Positions 1-8,608 of a stretch of 64,000 nucleotides of DNA are shown here, piece by piece (position 1 is the stretch's first letter; each line of letters begins with the position of its first letter). Under the pieces are notes generated by a model. It did no database searches. It was not told where the DNA came from and was given only the letters and a program-made list of their open reading frames with translations. This DNA is from Chitiniphilus shinanonensis DSM 23277 (lineage in GTDB: Bacteria > Pseudomonadota > Gammaproteobacteria > Burkholderiales > Chitinibacteraceae). Location: the NCBI RefSeq assembly GCF_000374805.1, contig NZ_KB895340.1, forward strand, positions 62,001-126,000, written 5' to 3'. The translations under genes and the position numbers were made by a program.

Positions 1-362
1 TCAAGCACATCGACCCGGCCAAGCACGAGGCCCTGACCTCCAAGCCCCTGCAACCCACGCTGGATTTCGCCGAACGCCTGGTCGGCATGCGCAAGCACAT
101 GTGGATCCGCTATGTGCTGGTGCCGGGCTGGACCGACGACTGGCACGATGTCGAACGCCATGCCGACTACGTGAAATCGTTGTCCGACCGGGCGCCCGGC
201 TGCGTGGAACGGGTCGAGGTGCTTCCCTTCCACAAGATGGGCGAGCCCAAATGGCAGGAGCTGGGGCTGAAGTACGAACTGGCCGACACCCCGCCGCCCA
301 GCACCGAGCTGACTGAACGGGTGCGGGAACAATTCCGCGCGCGCGGCCTCTTCACCTGTTGA
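1..362 (+). CDS. pflA: pyruvate formate-lyase activating enzyme, C-terminal part (cut by window start)
   Basis: The reading frame is open from base 3 to a TGA at 360-362 and has no start in the window, so only about 119 C-terminal residues are seen. Segments such as WIRYVLVPGWTDD and VLPFHKMG.PKW match the end of the radical-SAM glycyl-radical activase PflA, including the conserved VPGW.DD and LP(F/Y)H elements. The enzyme installs the glycyl radical on pyruvate formate-lyase during anaerobic growth. The CxxxCxxC iron-sulfur motif lies upstream and cannot be checked. Paralogous activases share this tail, so the exact substrate is inferred. Confidence 0.8.
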   Translation, partial: KHIDPAKHEALTSKPLQPTLDFAERLVGMRKHMWIRYVLVPGWTDDWHDVERHADYVKSLSDRAPGCVERVEVLPFHKMGEPKWQELGLKYELADTPPPSTELTERVREQFRARGLFTC

Positions 363-466
363 ATGAGCGCCGGGGTGACAATGGAATCTTTCACCCCGGT
401 CGGCTTCGCCTGACACCACGATGCGCGTGCTACACTCGCCGCGCCTTTGCCCATCCTCGGTCCTCC

Positions 467-1702
467 ATGTACGAACTGTTGATCGGCCTGCGTTACACGC
501 GCGCCAAACGCCGCAACGGCTTTATCTCCTTCATCTCGTTGGTTTCCATCCTCGGCATCGCGCTGGGCGTGGCGGCGCTGATCATCGTGCTGTCCGTGAT
601 GAACGGCTTTCAGGAAGAGGTACGCAACCGCATCCTGGGGATGGCGTCGCATGTGCAGGTCACCGGCCCGGACGGCACCTTGCAGCACTGGAATAGCGTC
701 GCCGGGCCAGCTTTGAAGTTCGAGCATGTCCGGGCCGCCGCGCCGTTCGTGTCGGGCCAGGGTCTGCTCAACTACAGCGGCCAGGTGCGCGGTACGTTGA
801 TCCGAGGCATCGATCCCAAGCTGGAACCGGGGGTCTCCGAAGTCACCCGCAAGATCATCGGCGGCAGCCTCGACCACCTGAAACCCGGTCAGTTCAACAT
901 CATCCTGGGCTGGCAACTCGCCGCCGAACTCGGTGTGCAGCCCGGTGACAAGGTGACGCTGATCACCCCGCAGGGTCAGGTCACCCCCGCCGGCCTGGTA
1001 CCGCGCTTTCGGCAGTTCACCGTCGCCGGCCTGTTCCGCGCCGACTATTACCCCTACGACGCCGGCCTGGGTCTGATCGAGCTGAGCGACGCGCAAAAGC
1101 TGTTCCGCACCGGCGAAGCGGTGTCGGGCATCCGCCTCAAGCTCGACGATCTGTTCAACGCGCGCCAGGTTGCGCGCAACCTGGCCGATGCCATGCCCGG
1201 CCTGCTCGCCAGCGACTGGACCCAGGAGAACCCCACCTACTTCCGCGCGGTGGAAATCGAAAAACGCATGATGTTCATCATCCTGACGCTGATCGTGGCT
1301 GTGGCCGCCTTCAACCTGGTCTCCACGCTGGTGATGGTGGTGACAGACAAGCAATCCGATATCGCCATCCTGCGCACGCTGGGCGCTTCGCCGTTGTCGA
1401 TCATGAAGATCTTCGTGGTACAGGGCGCGATCTCCGGTTTCATCGGCACCCTCACCGGCGTGGTCGGCGGAGTGTTGATCGCCTTCAACCTGGACGTGAT
1501 CGTCCCGGCGATCGAAAAGGTGCTCGGCTTCCATATCCTGTCGCCGGATGTCTACCTGATCACAGAACTGCCGTCGCGGGTCGAGTGGTCCGACGTCGCC
1601 GGCATCGCCGGCATTTCGCTGCTGCTGGCCCTCTTCGCCACGCTCTACCCGAGCTGGCGCGCCTCGCGCGTGAACCCGGTGGAGGCGCTGCGCTATGAGT
1701 GA
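467..1702 (+). CDS. lolC: lipoprotein-releasing ABC transporter permease, LolC/LolE family
   Basis: Inner-membrane permease of the Lol system, which extracts mature lipoproteins from the inner membrane for delivery to LolA. The protein is 411 residues if it starts at the ATG at 467 ([16 protein letters not shown]), the usual N-terminus of this family. The frame also opens upstream at 359, but that extension is not family-like. One hydrophobic segment lies near residues 25-50, then a long periplasmic MacB-type domain, then three C-terminal membrane segments (about 265-400) with the FtsX-type core. It ends inside lolD with an 8-bp overlap, so the two are co-translated. Only one permease gene is seen, so it may act as a homodimer rather than a LolC/LolE pair; that is an inference. 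Confidence 0.92.
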   Translation: MYELLIGLRYTRAKRRNGFISFISLVSILGIALGVAALIIVLSVMNGFQEEVRNRILGMASHVQVTGPDGTLQHWNSVAGPALKFEHVRAAAPFVSGQGLLNYSGQVRGTLIRGIDPKLEPGVSEVTRKIIGGSLDHLKPGQFNIILGWQLAAELGVQPGDKVTLITPQGQVTPAGLVPRFRQFTVAGLFRADYYPYDAGLGLIELSDAQKLFRTGEAVSGIRLKLDDLFNARQVARNLADAMPGLLASDWTQENPTYFRAVEIEKRMMFIILTLIVAVAAFNLVSTLVMVVTDKQSDIAILRTLGASPLSIMKIFVVQGAISGFIGTLTGVVGGVLIAFNLDVIVPAIEKVLGFHILSPDVYLITELPSRVEWSDVAGIAGISLLLALFATLYPSWRASRVNPVEALRYE

Positions 1703-2390
1703 ACTCGTCCTGCAAGCCCAGGGCCTGGGCAAGACCTACCGCAGCGGCAAGCTGGAAACGCCGGTGCTGTCGGATATCGATTTCACGCTGGCTCCGGGCG
1801 AGACCGTGGCCATCGTCGGCGCCTCGGGTTCTGGCAAATCCACCCTGCTGCACTGCCTGGGCGCGCTGGATCAACCCACCAGCGGCAACGTCAGTCTGCT
1901 CGGCAAGGATCCGTTCCGCCTTGGCGAACAACTGCGCGGCGCGCTGCGCAATCAGCACCTGGGTTTCGTCTATCAGTTCCACCACCTGCTGCCCGAATTC
2001 AGTGCCCTGGAAAACGTGGCCATGCCACTGCTGATCCGCCGCATCAGCAAGGCCCAGGCCTTCGACGCGGCCCGCGAGATGCTGACCCGCGTCGGACTCG
2101 GCCACCGGCTGGATCACAAGCCGGGCGAGTTGTCCGGCGGCGAACGCCAACGTGCCGCCATCGCGCGCGCGCTGGTCACCCGGCCGGCCTGCGTGCTGGC
2201 GGACGAACCCACCGGCAACCTGGATCGCGGCACCGCCGACGCCGTGTTCGCGCTGATGATGGAACTCAACACCCAGCTCACCACCGCCTTCATACTGGTG
2301 ACCCACGACCCCGACCTCGCGGCGCGCTGCCAGCGGACCTTGCACTTGCGCGACGGCCGCCTGGTCAGCGAGCCGGCCCCCGCGCAATAA
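1695..2390 (+). CDS. lolD: lipoprotein-releasing ABC transporter ATP-binding protein
   Basis: ATPase of the LolCD(E) lipoprotein-release complex, 231 residues, the normal LolD length. Visible motifs are Walker [13 protein letters not shown] (near residue 43), the LolD-type segment [14 protein letters not shown], the ABC signature LSGGERQR, and Walker [12 protein letters not shown] followed by the switch histidine in LVTHD. The start at 1695 overlaps the lolC stop. It powers extraction of outer-membrane lipoproteins and is normally essential. It is followed by a 278-bp leader region of rhlE. Confidence 0.95.
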   Translation: MSELVLQAQGLGKTYRSGKLETPVLSDIDFTLAPGETVAIVGASGSGKSTLLHCLGALDQPTSGNVSLLGKDPFRLGEQLRGALRNQHLGFVYQFHHLLPEFSALENVAMPLLIRRISKAQAFDAAREMLTRVGLGHRLDHKPGELSGGERQRAAIARALVTRPACVLADEPTGNLDRGTADAVFALMMELNTQLTTAFILVTHDPDLAARCQRTLHLRDGRLVSEPAPAQ

Positions 2391-2477
2391 CCACTGCCAA
2401 TCGGGCCGACACGGGCTCGCCGCGAGGCGGGCAACCGTGGCGTCCGCCCGCACTTTTTACGAAAAATCATAAACTTG

Positions 2478-2506
2478 TTGCATCGCAACGGGGATGTGTG
2501 GATAAT
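2478..2506 (+). promoter_or_regulatory. possible sigma-70 promoter of rhlE with a long leader
   Basis: A TTGCAT hexamer at 2478-2483 and GATAAT at 2501-2506 are separated by 17 bases, the ideal spacing. The -10 matches consensus at five of six positions, the -35 only at three. Transcription from here would give a leader of roughly 155 bases before the rhlE start at 2669. Confidence 0.4.
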
Positions 2507-2617
2507 CCGCACCTTCGTCCGGCCCAAGCAGGGTCGGTGATCAACGAGATTCATCGCCTCTAGCCTTTTCCGCGGTTTCGAGCCTGGTTCCATGCAGGCG
2601 TGTGTTGCGGTTGTTCC

Positions 2618-2660
2618 GGTTAGCGTCGATGCCTTGCGCCACAGGGCGCCTAACCAAGGA
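2618..2660 (+). promoter_or_regulatory. leader hairpin next to the rhlE ribosome-binding site
   Basis: GGTTAG at 2618-2623 is complementary to CTAACC at 2650-2655, enclosing a second small stem (GCGCC/GGCGC). The structure ends directly before AAGGA (2656-2660), the Shine-Dalgarno sequence 8 bases ahead of the rhlE ATG. A three-codon ATG-ACT-GCA-TGA frame at 2661-2672 overlaps that start. Such a structure could tune translation, but this is only read by eye. Confidence 0.3.
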
Positions 2661-2668
2661 ATGACTGC

Positions 2669-4276
2669 ATGACTCACCCCGTCCAGGGCGAGAGCGGCTT
2701 TGCTGCGCTCGGCCTTTCCACCGAACTCATCCGTGAACTGACCAAACAAGGCATTACCGAGCCGACGCCGATCCAGGCGCAGGCGATTCCGGTGATGCAG
2801 GAAGGCCACGACCTGATGGCTTCCGCGCAGACCGGCACCGGCAAGACCGCCGCGTTCCTGCTGCCCGCCATCAACCGCCTGTCCCGCCCCGCCACCCATC
2901 ATGGCAAGGGCCCGCGCATCCTGGTGCTGACCCCGACCCGCGAACTGGCCGAACAAGTGGCCAAGGTCGCCATTTCCTATGCCCGCAGCACCCAGCGCTG
3001 CAAGGTCGTCACCGTCACCGGCGGCGTGCCCTACCCGGTGCAGCACCGTGAACTCGCGCTGCCGCTGGAAGTGCTGGTCGCCACCCCGGGTCGCCTGACC
3101 GACCTGATGCGCTCCGGGCGCATCGATTTCCGCCGCCTGGAACTGCTGGTGCTCGACGAAGCCGACCGCATGCTCGACATGGGCTTCATCGACGAAGTGG
3201 AAGCCATCGTCGCCCAACTGCCGCAAAACCGGCAGACCGCGCTGTTCTCGGCCACCCTGTCGGAAGCCGTGCAACGCTTTGCCGCGCCGATGCTGAAGGA
3301 CCCGCGCAAGGTCGAACTGGCGCCGCAAGGCCTGCCCACCGCCAACGTGCAGCAAGCCGTGCACTGGGCCGACGGCTACGAGCACAAGCTCAAGCTGACC
3401 GCCAAGCTGCTGCAAGCCGCACCGGAAACCCAATCCATCGTCTTCGTCGCCACCAAGGCCGACGCCGACAGCATCGCCGACTGGCTGCGCCTGGAAGGCA
3501 TCCGCGCCGACGCCATGCACGGCGACCTGCAACAGCGCGTACGCCGCAAGGTGCTCGACCGTCTGCGCCGCAGCGAGATCGATGTACTGGTCGCCACCGA
3601 CGTGGCCGCTCGCGGCATCGACGTGGCCGGCATCGGCCAGGTGCTGAACTTCGACCTGCCCAAGTTCGCCGAGGACTATATCCACCGCATCGGCCGCACC
3701 GGCCGCGCCGGTCGCAAGGGTTCGGCGATCTCGCTGGTCACCAAGAACGACTTCGGCGCCTATACCCGCATCAGCCGTCGCTACGAAGTCCAGTTCGAGC
3801 AGATGGAACTGGAAGGGCTGGAGGCGCGCTTCCGTCCGGGCCAGGGCCGCCCGCAAGGCGACCGCGGTGCCCGCAAGCCGGGTGGCTACGCCGGCAACAA
3901 GCCGCGTACCGGCCAGGGAGGCGGTGGCTGGAAGGGCCGCGACCACGAGCATCGTGCGCCGCGTACCGACCGTCCCCACACCCACACCGAGGGTGGCGAG
4001 CGTCAGTTCGAACGCGCCCCGCGCGAAGGCTTCCAGCAGCGCGGCTACGAGGATCGCCAGCACAAGTCGTATGGCCATCAGGCACGTGAAGGCCAGCCGC
4101 GCGAATTCAACCGCGACCGCGCCCCGCGCGAAGACCGCTACGCCGGCAAGAGCGGCGAAGCCCGCGGCGACAAGCCCTATGGCAAGTCGTATCGCGACGG
4201 CAACCGCGACGGTCAGCGTCGTGAGTTCCATCACGACGGCCCGCCGCGCGGCAACGGCAATCGCTATCAGGGCTGA
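2669..4276 (+). CDS. rhlE: DEAD-box ATP-dependent RNA helicase, RhlE-like
   Basis: Cytoplasmic RNA helicase of 535 residues that remodels rRNA and mRNA structure and often matters in the cold. The full motif series is present: Q motif (GITEPTPIQ, about 29-37), Walker A AQTGTGKT (53-60), PTREL, VLDEADRMLDMGF (about 161-173), FSATLS, and the C-terminal HRIGRTGRAGRKG. From about residue 390 the protein becomes a long basic tail rich in Arg, Gly, Asp and Tyr, typical of RhlE-type RNA-binding extensions. Its spacing from lolD and its own promoter-like sequence suggest separate transcription. Confidence 0.9.
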   Translation: MTHPVQGESGFAALGLSTELIRELTKQGITEPTPIQAQAIPVMQEGHDLMASAQTGTGKTAAFLLPAINRLSRPATHHGKGPRILVLTPTRELAEQVAKVAISYARSTQRCKVVTVTGGVPYPVQHRELALPLEVLVATPGRLTDLMRSGRIDFRRLELLVLDEADRMLDMGFIDEVEAIVAQLPQNRQTALFSATLSEAVQRFAAPMLKDPRKVELAPQGLPTANVQQAVHWADGYEHKLKLTAKLLQAAPETQSIVFVATKADADSIADWLRLEGIRADAMHGDLQQRVRRKVLDRLRRSEIDVLVATDVAARGIDVAGIGQVLNFDLPKFAEDYIHRIGRTGRAGRKGSAISLVTKNDFGAYTRISRRYEVQFEQMELEGLEARFRPGQGRPQGDRGARKPGGYAGNKPRTGQGGGGWKGRDHEHRAPRTDRPHTHTEGGERQFERAPREGFQQRGYEDRQHKSYGHQAREGQPREFNRDRAPREDRYAGKSGEARGDKPYGKSYRDGNRDGQRREFHHDGPPRGNGNRYQG

Positions 4277-4340
4277 TCGGGCCTAGGGAATCGCCCCGCC
4301 GGCATGGTCGCGCGGGTCGTTCTTCCTGAAATCGGTTCCA

Positions 4341-4366
4341 TCACGGCGCGGCAACGCGCCGTGATT
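4341..4366. terminator. hairpin between convergent rhlE and YkgJ-type gene
   Basis: An 11-bp perfect stem (4341-4351 with 4356-4366) with a GCAA tetraloop lies between two genes that point at each other. It lacks a clean U-tract on either strand, so it may be a weak terminator or a 3-prime RNA-stabilising structure. Confidence 0.4.
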
Positions 4367-4415
4367 GCTTTGGGGCTCGCCCCACCACACCTATGGCGCA
4401 TCCCTGCCCACCGCC

Positions 4416-4754
4416 TCAGTCGACGACTTCCAGCGGCGGCAGGCCGTGGCGGGCCCGGGCGCGATTGCAGGCGTCGCCGAAGATGCCAAGTTGTGCCAGC
4501 GGCGCGAACTCGCGACAGGGCCCGGGCCGCTCCAGGTAGATGCCGCAACGCACCGCTACGCCGATGTCGCCGACCAGCGCCAGGCAGCGCGGTCGCGCGT
4601 AATCGGTGCCCTTGAGCCGGGCCAGCGTCGCGTTCTCGCGGTCGGCCAGCCCGTCGGGCACGCACCCGCCTTCGCTCTCCAGCTCGGAGATATCGAAGCT
4701 CACGCGGAAGGCGGCGCAACAGGCGCCACACGAAAGACAGGGGTTGTCGCTCAT
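4416..4754 (-). CDS. YkgJ-family cysteine cluster protein
   Basis: Small protein of 112 residues with the cysteine pattern of the YkgJ (CxxCxxCC) family: C.SCGACC near the N-terminus, then further cysteines at about 31, 57, 70 and 80 (RCG.YLERPGPCREF). Family members are thought to bind zinc or an iron-sulfur cluster, but their biological role is unknown. The ATG at 4754 gives the usual start directly before the first cysteine cluster; the open frame upstream is a shadow of the gene on the other strand. It is divergent from the GNAT gene, with 114 bases between them. Confidence 0.85.
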   Translation of the reverse strand: MSDNPCLSCGACCAAFRVSFDISELESEGGCVPDGLADRENATLARLKGTDYARPRCLALVGDIGVAVRCGIYLERPGPCREFAPLAQLGIFGDACNRARARHGLPPLEVVD

Positions 4755-4868
4755 GGTCGGAAAACGGCCGGGCAAAGGCGGAATGGTATCCGCGCCGCGC
4801 CATTGCCGCGACCGGTGAATCCGGGCTACCCTTGATCCTTGAATCACTAGAAAGGTTGTCGAGTACCC

Positions 4869-5363
4869 ATGCAGCTTCGTCTGCTCCAGGAATCCGATCT
4901 GGACGCCGTGATGGCGATCCAGGCCCAGTGCTACCCCGAGGCATGGTTGGAAAGCCGGGCGGTGTTCGCCCGCAAGCTCACCGTCTCGCCCGAATCCAAC
5001 TGGGTGGCGGAGGATCGCGAAGGCGTGGTGGGTTATCTGTTCACCCACCCATGGCGCGGTGCGCGCCTGCCCGAGCTGGATACCGCATTGCAAGCGTTGC
5101 CGCACGACGCCGACCAGCATTTCCTGCACGACCTCGCCGTGCATCCGCGCGGCCGCGGCCGTGGCGTGGCGGCCCGACTGGTGCTGCACGCGCTGGCCTG
5201 GGGCGTTGCGCGCGGCTTGCGCGAAGCACGGCTGATCGCCGTGCTGGGCGCGGATCGCTTCTGGCACGACTTCGGCTTCACGCCGCTTGCCGTGGCACAC
5301 GACCAGCTCGCCGGCTATGGCGAGCAGGCGCGCGCCATGGGACGCGTGCTCGCCCCAACCTGA
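4869..5363 (+). CDS. GNAT-family N-acetyltransferase
   Basis: 164-residue acetyltransferase-like protein. The N-terminus (MQLRLLQESDLDAVMAIQ) is the usual first strand and helix of the GNAT fold. The central stretch LHDLAVHPRGRGRGVAARLV is the acetyl-CoA-binding motif A (Q/RxxGxG/A), followed by a C-terminal DFGFTPLA motif B region. The substrate cannot be told from the sequence. It stands between the divergent YkgJ-type gene and rnk and is followed by a strong hairpin terminator. Confidence 0.85.
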   Translation: MQLRLLQESDLDAVMAIQAQCYPEAWLESRAVFARKLTVSPESNWVAEDREGVVGYLFTHPWRGARLPELDTALQALPHDADQHFLHDLAVHPRGRGRGVAARLVLHALAWGVARGLREARLIAVLGADRFWHDFGFTPLAVAHDQLAGYGEQARAMGRVLAPT

Positions 5364-5383
5364 CCGGACCAACCGTCATCACG

Positions 5384-5416
5384 GAGGGCCGGCCCACACA
5401 GCCGGCCCTCTTCTTT
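5384..5416 (+). terminator. rho-independent terminator after the GNAT gene
   Basis: A 10-bp GC-rich stem, GAGGGCCGGC (5384-5393) with GCCGGCCCTC (5401-5410), has a 7-base loop and is followed by TTCTTTTT on the plus strand. It separates the GNAT gene from rnk. Confidence 0.75.
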
Positions 5417-5438
5417 TTCAAGCCAAGGAATCTTCTTC

Positions 5439-5816
5439 ATGAAACCGCACATCGTTCTCGCCGAATCCGACCTGGAACGCCTGGAAACCCTGATCGGGCG
5501 GCAGACCACGCGCACCCCCGCCATCGACGCGCTGGAGGCGGAGATCGCCCGCGCCGAGGTGGTCGCCGCCGATGCGCTGCCGCCCGACGTGGTCAGCATG
5601 GGCAGCACCGCGCGCTTCCGCGACCAGGCCACCGGCCAGGAATACGCCTACACCCTGGTCTACCCCCACGAGGCCGATATCGTCGCCGGGCGCATCTCGG
5701 TGCTGGCGCCGGCCGGCAGCGCGCTACTGGGCCTAGCCGTCGGGCAGACCATCGACTGGGTCGCCCCGGACAGCCGCGTACTGCACCTGCAGGTGCTGGC
5801 GGTCAGCCACGGCTGA
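5439..5816 (+). CDS. rnk: nucleoside diphosphate kinase regulator Rnk
   Basis: 125 residues, close to the E. coli Rnk length. Rnk is a GreA/GreB-related protein that binds RNA polymerase near the secondary channel and affects nucleoside diphosphate kinase and GTP pools. The N-terminal short coiled region (LAESDLERLETLIGRQ) and the C-terminal FKBP-like GreA domain (VSMGSTARF..., YTLVYPHEADI, ISVLAPAGSALLGL, G..IDW) are both recognisable. The ATG at 5439 follows AAGGAA with good spacing. A GreA-type factor is a less likely alternative because the long N-terminal coiled coil is missing. Confidence 0.88.
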   Translation: MKPHIVLAESDLERLETLIGRQTTRTPAIDALEAEIARAEVVAADALPPDVVSMGSTARFRDQATGQEYAYTLVYPHEADIVAGRISVLAPAGSALLGLAVGQTIDWVAPDSRVLHLQVLAVSHG

Positions 5817-5893
5817 GCCCCGCCGGCCGACCGGGCCGGGGATGCGCGGCTACGGTACAATCGCCTTCTTCGAATCCCGAGCAGGAGCAGCGC

Positions 5894-7072
5894 ATGATCA
5901 AGCGCAATCGACCTTCGCGCCGAGGACGCAGCACCGCCAACGAAGCGGACCTGGTGCGTCTGGCCGAAGGCATGGCCGATTCCTCCAGCAGGCTGGAGGA
6001 CGGCTTCTGGGCCGCGCGCCTGTCCGCCGCCGTGGCGCGCCTGATCGCCGAGCGCGACGAAGACACCCTCAACGCGGCGCTCGACCAGCTGAGCCAGCAC
6101 GATCCGGATGCCTACAACGCATTGGCCGACGCGGTGGAAGGTGCCTGCGAATCGGCGCGCATCGAGCGCAACGGCGCGGCCTGGGATGTGCTGCTGTTCA
6201 CCGCGCCGGTACTGGCGTGGTCGCGTTGGCAGATTCCTTCCGAGGGCATCGGCGCCGACGCCTTGCGCAACCTGCGAGTCCAGCTGGGCGCCCATGTGTT
6301 GGCGCGCGACGTCAAGGTGGCGCTCGCCGACTACCTGTTCAGCCCCGATCAATTGCCGCGCGGCTTCGTCCCGACCGCCGAACTCACCCAGGCCCTGGCC
6401 GAGGCGGCCTTCGGCGACGGCAGCCTGAAGGTGGCGGTTCGCGAATTGCCCGAAACCAAGCAGTTCCTCTCCGACACCCGCTATCTGATCGGCGCGGCGC
6501 TGGTGCCGGCCGGCGGCGCCATCTTCCGCTGGCAGGAAGAGGACGGCGACCGCGAGGAAGCCTTCAAGCAATGGACCAAGCAAGGCGGCGCGGCACTGCA
6601 ACCGCTGTTGCCCGGCTGCGCGGTAGAGCCCTGCATGCCCGGCGCTTACCACGCCGCCTGGCGCGAAGCCGACCGGGAATCGCGCGCGTATTCGTTGCGC
6701 GCCACCGTGACCTTCCTGATGCTGTCGCTCAACCTCGACGCCCGCCAGTTGCAGGCCGCCATCGCTCCCTTCGTGGGGCGGCGCCTGGAGGAATACCGCG
6801 TCGGCTTCGTCAAGGCGGGCAGCGACCAGGTACTGCACGGCGTGGTCTGGCCGCTGCTCGACGGCGAGGACGAGAACACCGACATCGTCGGCGACATCGA
6901 GGCAGTGCTGAAAGAGCTGGGCGTCACCGAGATCCGCGTGCACGAGCACGACTTCCCGCTGGATTACTGCGACGACTGCGGCTCGCCGCTGTATCCCAAC
7001 CCGGACGGCGACGTGCTGCATGCCGAGCTGCCGGAGGAAGAAGCGCCGGAGCAGCCGCGGCACCTGCACTGA
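5894..7072 (+). CDS. DUF2863-type conserved protein with C-terminal CxxCG
   Basis: 392-residue soluble protein resembling the betaproteobacterial DUF2863 group, whose function is unknown. It begins with a basic segment (MIKRNRPSRRGRSTANE), continues through a helical region and ends with DYCDDCGSPLYPNPDGD, a half zinc-ribbon-like CxxCG, then an acidic tail. No catalytic motif was recognised. The ATG at 5894 follows GGAG. It stands alone between rnk and a bidirectional terminator. The family assignment is from memory of the N-terminus, length and C-terminal motif, so it is moderate. Confidence 0.75.
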   Translation: MIKRNRPSRRGRSTANEADLVRLAEGMADSSSRLEDGFWAARLSAAVARLIAERDEDTLNAALDQLSQHDPDAYNALADAVEGACESARIERNGAAWDVLLFTAPVLAWSRWQIPSEGIGADALRNLRVQLGAHVLARDVKVALADYLFSPDQLPRGFVPTAELTQALAEAAFGDGSLKVAVRELPETKQFLSDTRYLIGAALVPAGGAIFRWQEEDGDREEAFKQWTKQGGAALQPLLPGCAVEPCMPGAYHAAWREADRESRAYSLRATVTFLMLSLNLDARQLQAAIAPFVGRRLEEYRVGFVKAGSDQVLHGVVWPLLDGEDENTDIVGDIEAVLKELGVTEIRVHEHDFPLDYCDDCGSPLYPNPDGDVLHAELPEEEAPEQPRHLH

Positions 7073-7089
7073 GCGGCTAAAGGGTCAGA

Positions 7090-7119
7090 CAAAAGGCCGG
7101 CGTTTGTGCCGGCCTTTTG
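7090..7119. terminator. bidirectional terminator between convergent genes
   Basis: A 12-bp perfect stem, CAAAAGGCCGGC with GCCGGCCTTTTG, has a 6-base loop. A-tracts and T-tracts on both sides let it act for the DUF2863 gene (plus) and the aminotransferase (minus). Confidence 0.85.
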
Positions 7120-7129
7120 CATGGTTCCC

Positions 7130-8287
7130 TCAGGCGGCCAGCGCCTGGGCTCGGAGCAAACCCGCCAGTCGCGCGATGCCCTCGTCGATCCGCTCGATCG
7201 AGGCATGGCTGAAGTTGAGGCGCAGGTAGGAAGCATCGGCCTCGCCCTGGAAGAACGCCTCGCCCGGCATCAACGCCAGATCGTGGCGCAACGCCTCGCG
7301 CATCAGCGCCATGGTGTCGCGGCGCTCGGTCAGCCGCACCCAGAAGAACAGTCCGCCCGCCGGGCACGCCCACTGTGCCAGATCGCCCAGATGGCGCCGC
7401 AATGCCGCGTCCATCGCATCGCGCCGCGCGCGGTACAGCGGCAACACCGCCGCGACATGCCGGTCCAGCGTGCCGTCGGCCATCACCTGCGCCACCAGAT
7501 GCTGCGACAGGCGATTGCTGTGCAGATCCGCCGCCTGCTTCAGTCGCACCAAGTGCGGCATCAGCGCCGGATGCGCCACCAGATAGCCCAGGCGCAGCCC
7601 CGGTGCCAGCGTCTTGGAAAATGACCCCTGGTACACCCATTGAGCCTGCCGCAGCCGGCCGGCGATCGGGGCGGGCGCCGGGCCGTCGTACGACAGATCG
7701 CGATAAGGATCGTCCTCGAACAACACCGCGCCGGCGCGATCGAGCACCGCGGCCACCTGATTCCGCTCCGCGTCGCCGTAGCAGTAGCCGCTGGGGTTCT
7801 GGAATGTCGGGGTCAGATAGGTCAGACGTGCCTGGCTGGCCAGGGCCTCGAAACGCGCGGGATCGACGCCCGCCCGCGGATCGACCGGCACCGGCAGGCA
7901 TTGCGCGCCGAACAGACGGAACGCCTGCAACGCCGCAAGGTAAGCCGGTGCCTCGACCAGCACCGGCGTATCGCGCTCGATCATCAGCTTGGCCACCAGA
8001 TCGATGCCCTGCTGCGAGCCGTTCAGGATCAACACCTGCTGCGGCGTACACGCCAGGCCCAGCGCATTGACCCGCAATGCGACCAGCTCGCGCAACACCC
8101 ACTCCCCTTCGCTCTGGCCGTATTGCCAGACATCGGGCAAGGATTGCATCGCGGCGGGGCTGGGACGGAACAGGGCCTCATCGGCGGGCAGGCCGCCGGC
8201 AAAGGAGATCACTTCGGGACGCTGGGCGGCGGCGAGGATGTCGCGCACCAGGGACGAGGTCAGGCGGTCGATACGTTGGGCAAGCAT
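7130..8287 (-). CDS. PLP-dependent aminotransferase, MocR/LysN-like class I
   Basis: 385-residue fold-type I aminotransferase. Motifs include ISFAGGLPADEALFRP at the N-terminus, LTPTFQNPSGYCYG, the FEDDPYRDLSYDG region carrying the PLP-binding Asp and Tyr, and the PLP lysine in QGSFSKTLAPGLRLGYL. This pattern is typical of 2-aminoadipate or valine-pyruvate type transaminases (LysN/AvtA-like). There is no GntR helix-turn-helix domain, so it is not a MocR regulator itself. The ATG at 8287 (MLAQRIDRL) is preferred over the longer open frame. It is divergent from the marR gene, so the MarR protein may control it; that is inferred from position only. Confidence 0.87.
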   Translation of the reverse strand: MLAQRIDRLTSSLVRDILAAAQRPEVISFAGGLPADEALFRPSPAAMQSLPDVWQYGQSEGEWVLRELVALRVNALGLACTPQQVLILNGSQQGIDLVAKLMIERDTPVLVEAPAYLAALQAFRLFGAQCLPVPVDPRAGVDPARFEALASQARLTYLTPTFQNPSGYCYGDAERNQVAAVLDRAGAVLFEDDPYRDLSYDGPAPAPIAGRLRQAQWVYQGSFSKTLAPGLRLGYLVAHPALMPHLVRLKQAADLHSNRLSQHLVAQVMADGTLDRHVAAVLPLYRARRDAMDAALRRHLGDLAQWACPAGGLFFWVRLTERRDTMALMREALRHDLALMPGEAFFQGEADASYLRLNFSHASIERIDEGIARLAGLLRAQALAA

Positions 8288-8608
8288 GGGGCAACTCCGG
8301 CAAGGGCGAATGGAACGGTTCGCAGGCCGGTGCGGATGGTCACCGTGGTTCACGCCCAGGGCCGGAAACTGGTACGGTTTGGCCCTGCCGTCGCAAAGCC
8401 CGCGAGGGTGTGCGGTTGCGACGGGTGAATGGATGCGATAGGCGCCGCAGGCAAAATCCGGCTGGCTGCGTCACCGGGCGGCGGGCCGGAGCGAGTTCGG
8501 TTGATCGCCGTTCGGCACGTTTCGCGCAGGATCGCTTCGCTGGATTTTGTTCGCGGCTTTAAGTCAAGATACTTGCCTTATCATGCCACGCGAGATACAT
8601 AAGTCAAT
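8288..8608. other. 321-bp intergenic region between divergent aminotransferase and marR genes
   Basis: No gene-like frame is convincing here. The marR-proximal end is noticeably AT-richer than its surroundings and holds the two AAGTCAA-containing operator-like sites. The rest looks like ordinary GC-rich spacer. Confidence 0.6.
8560..8580. promoter_or_regulatory. palindromic MarR-type operator
   Basis: The 21-base site fits TAAG-n-CAAG-nnn-CTTG-n-CTTA, an imperfect palindrome with 16 of 21 symmetric positions, the size and form of a MarR-family dimer site. It lies 28 bases upstream of the marR ATG. A second AAGTCAA half-site recurs at 8601-8607, exactly 40 bases further on, with TTGA at 8613-8616, so that second copy overlaps the start codon. 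Confidence 0.55.

Noticed and set aside
167-1732. Long minus-strand open frame opposite pflA and lolC (521 codons)
   Set aside because: High GC leaves few stop codons; the translation has no recognisable domain and lies fully opposite lolC, whose frame is clearly real. The same applies to similar long frames opposite rhlE (2114-4234), copA (31671-33791) and putA (48533-50431).
2661-2672. Three-codon minigene ATG-ACT-GCA-TGA before rhlE
   Set aside because: The AAGGA sequence touches its ATG with no spacer, while it is well placed for the rhlE start; it is mentioned only as part of the leader.
4832-7072. 746-codon plus-strand frame covering the GNAT, rnk and DUF2863 genes
   Set aside because: Only its end, from 5894, reads as a family-like protein; the upstream part is out of frame with the real GNAT and rnk genes.
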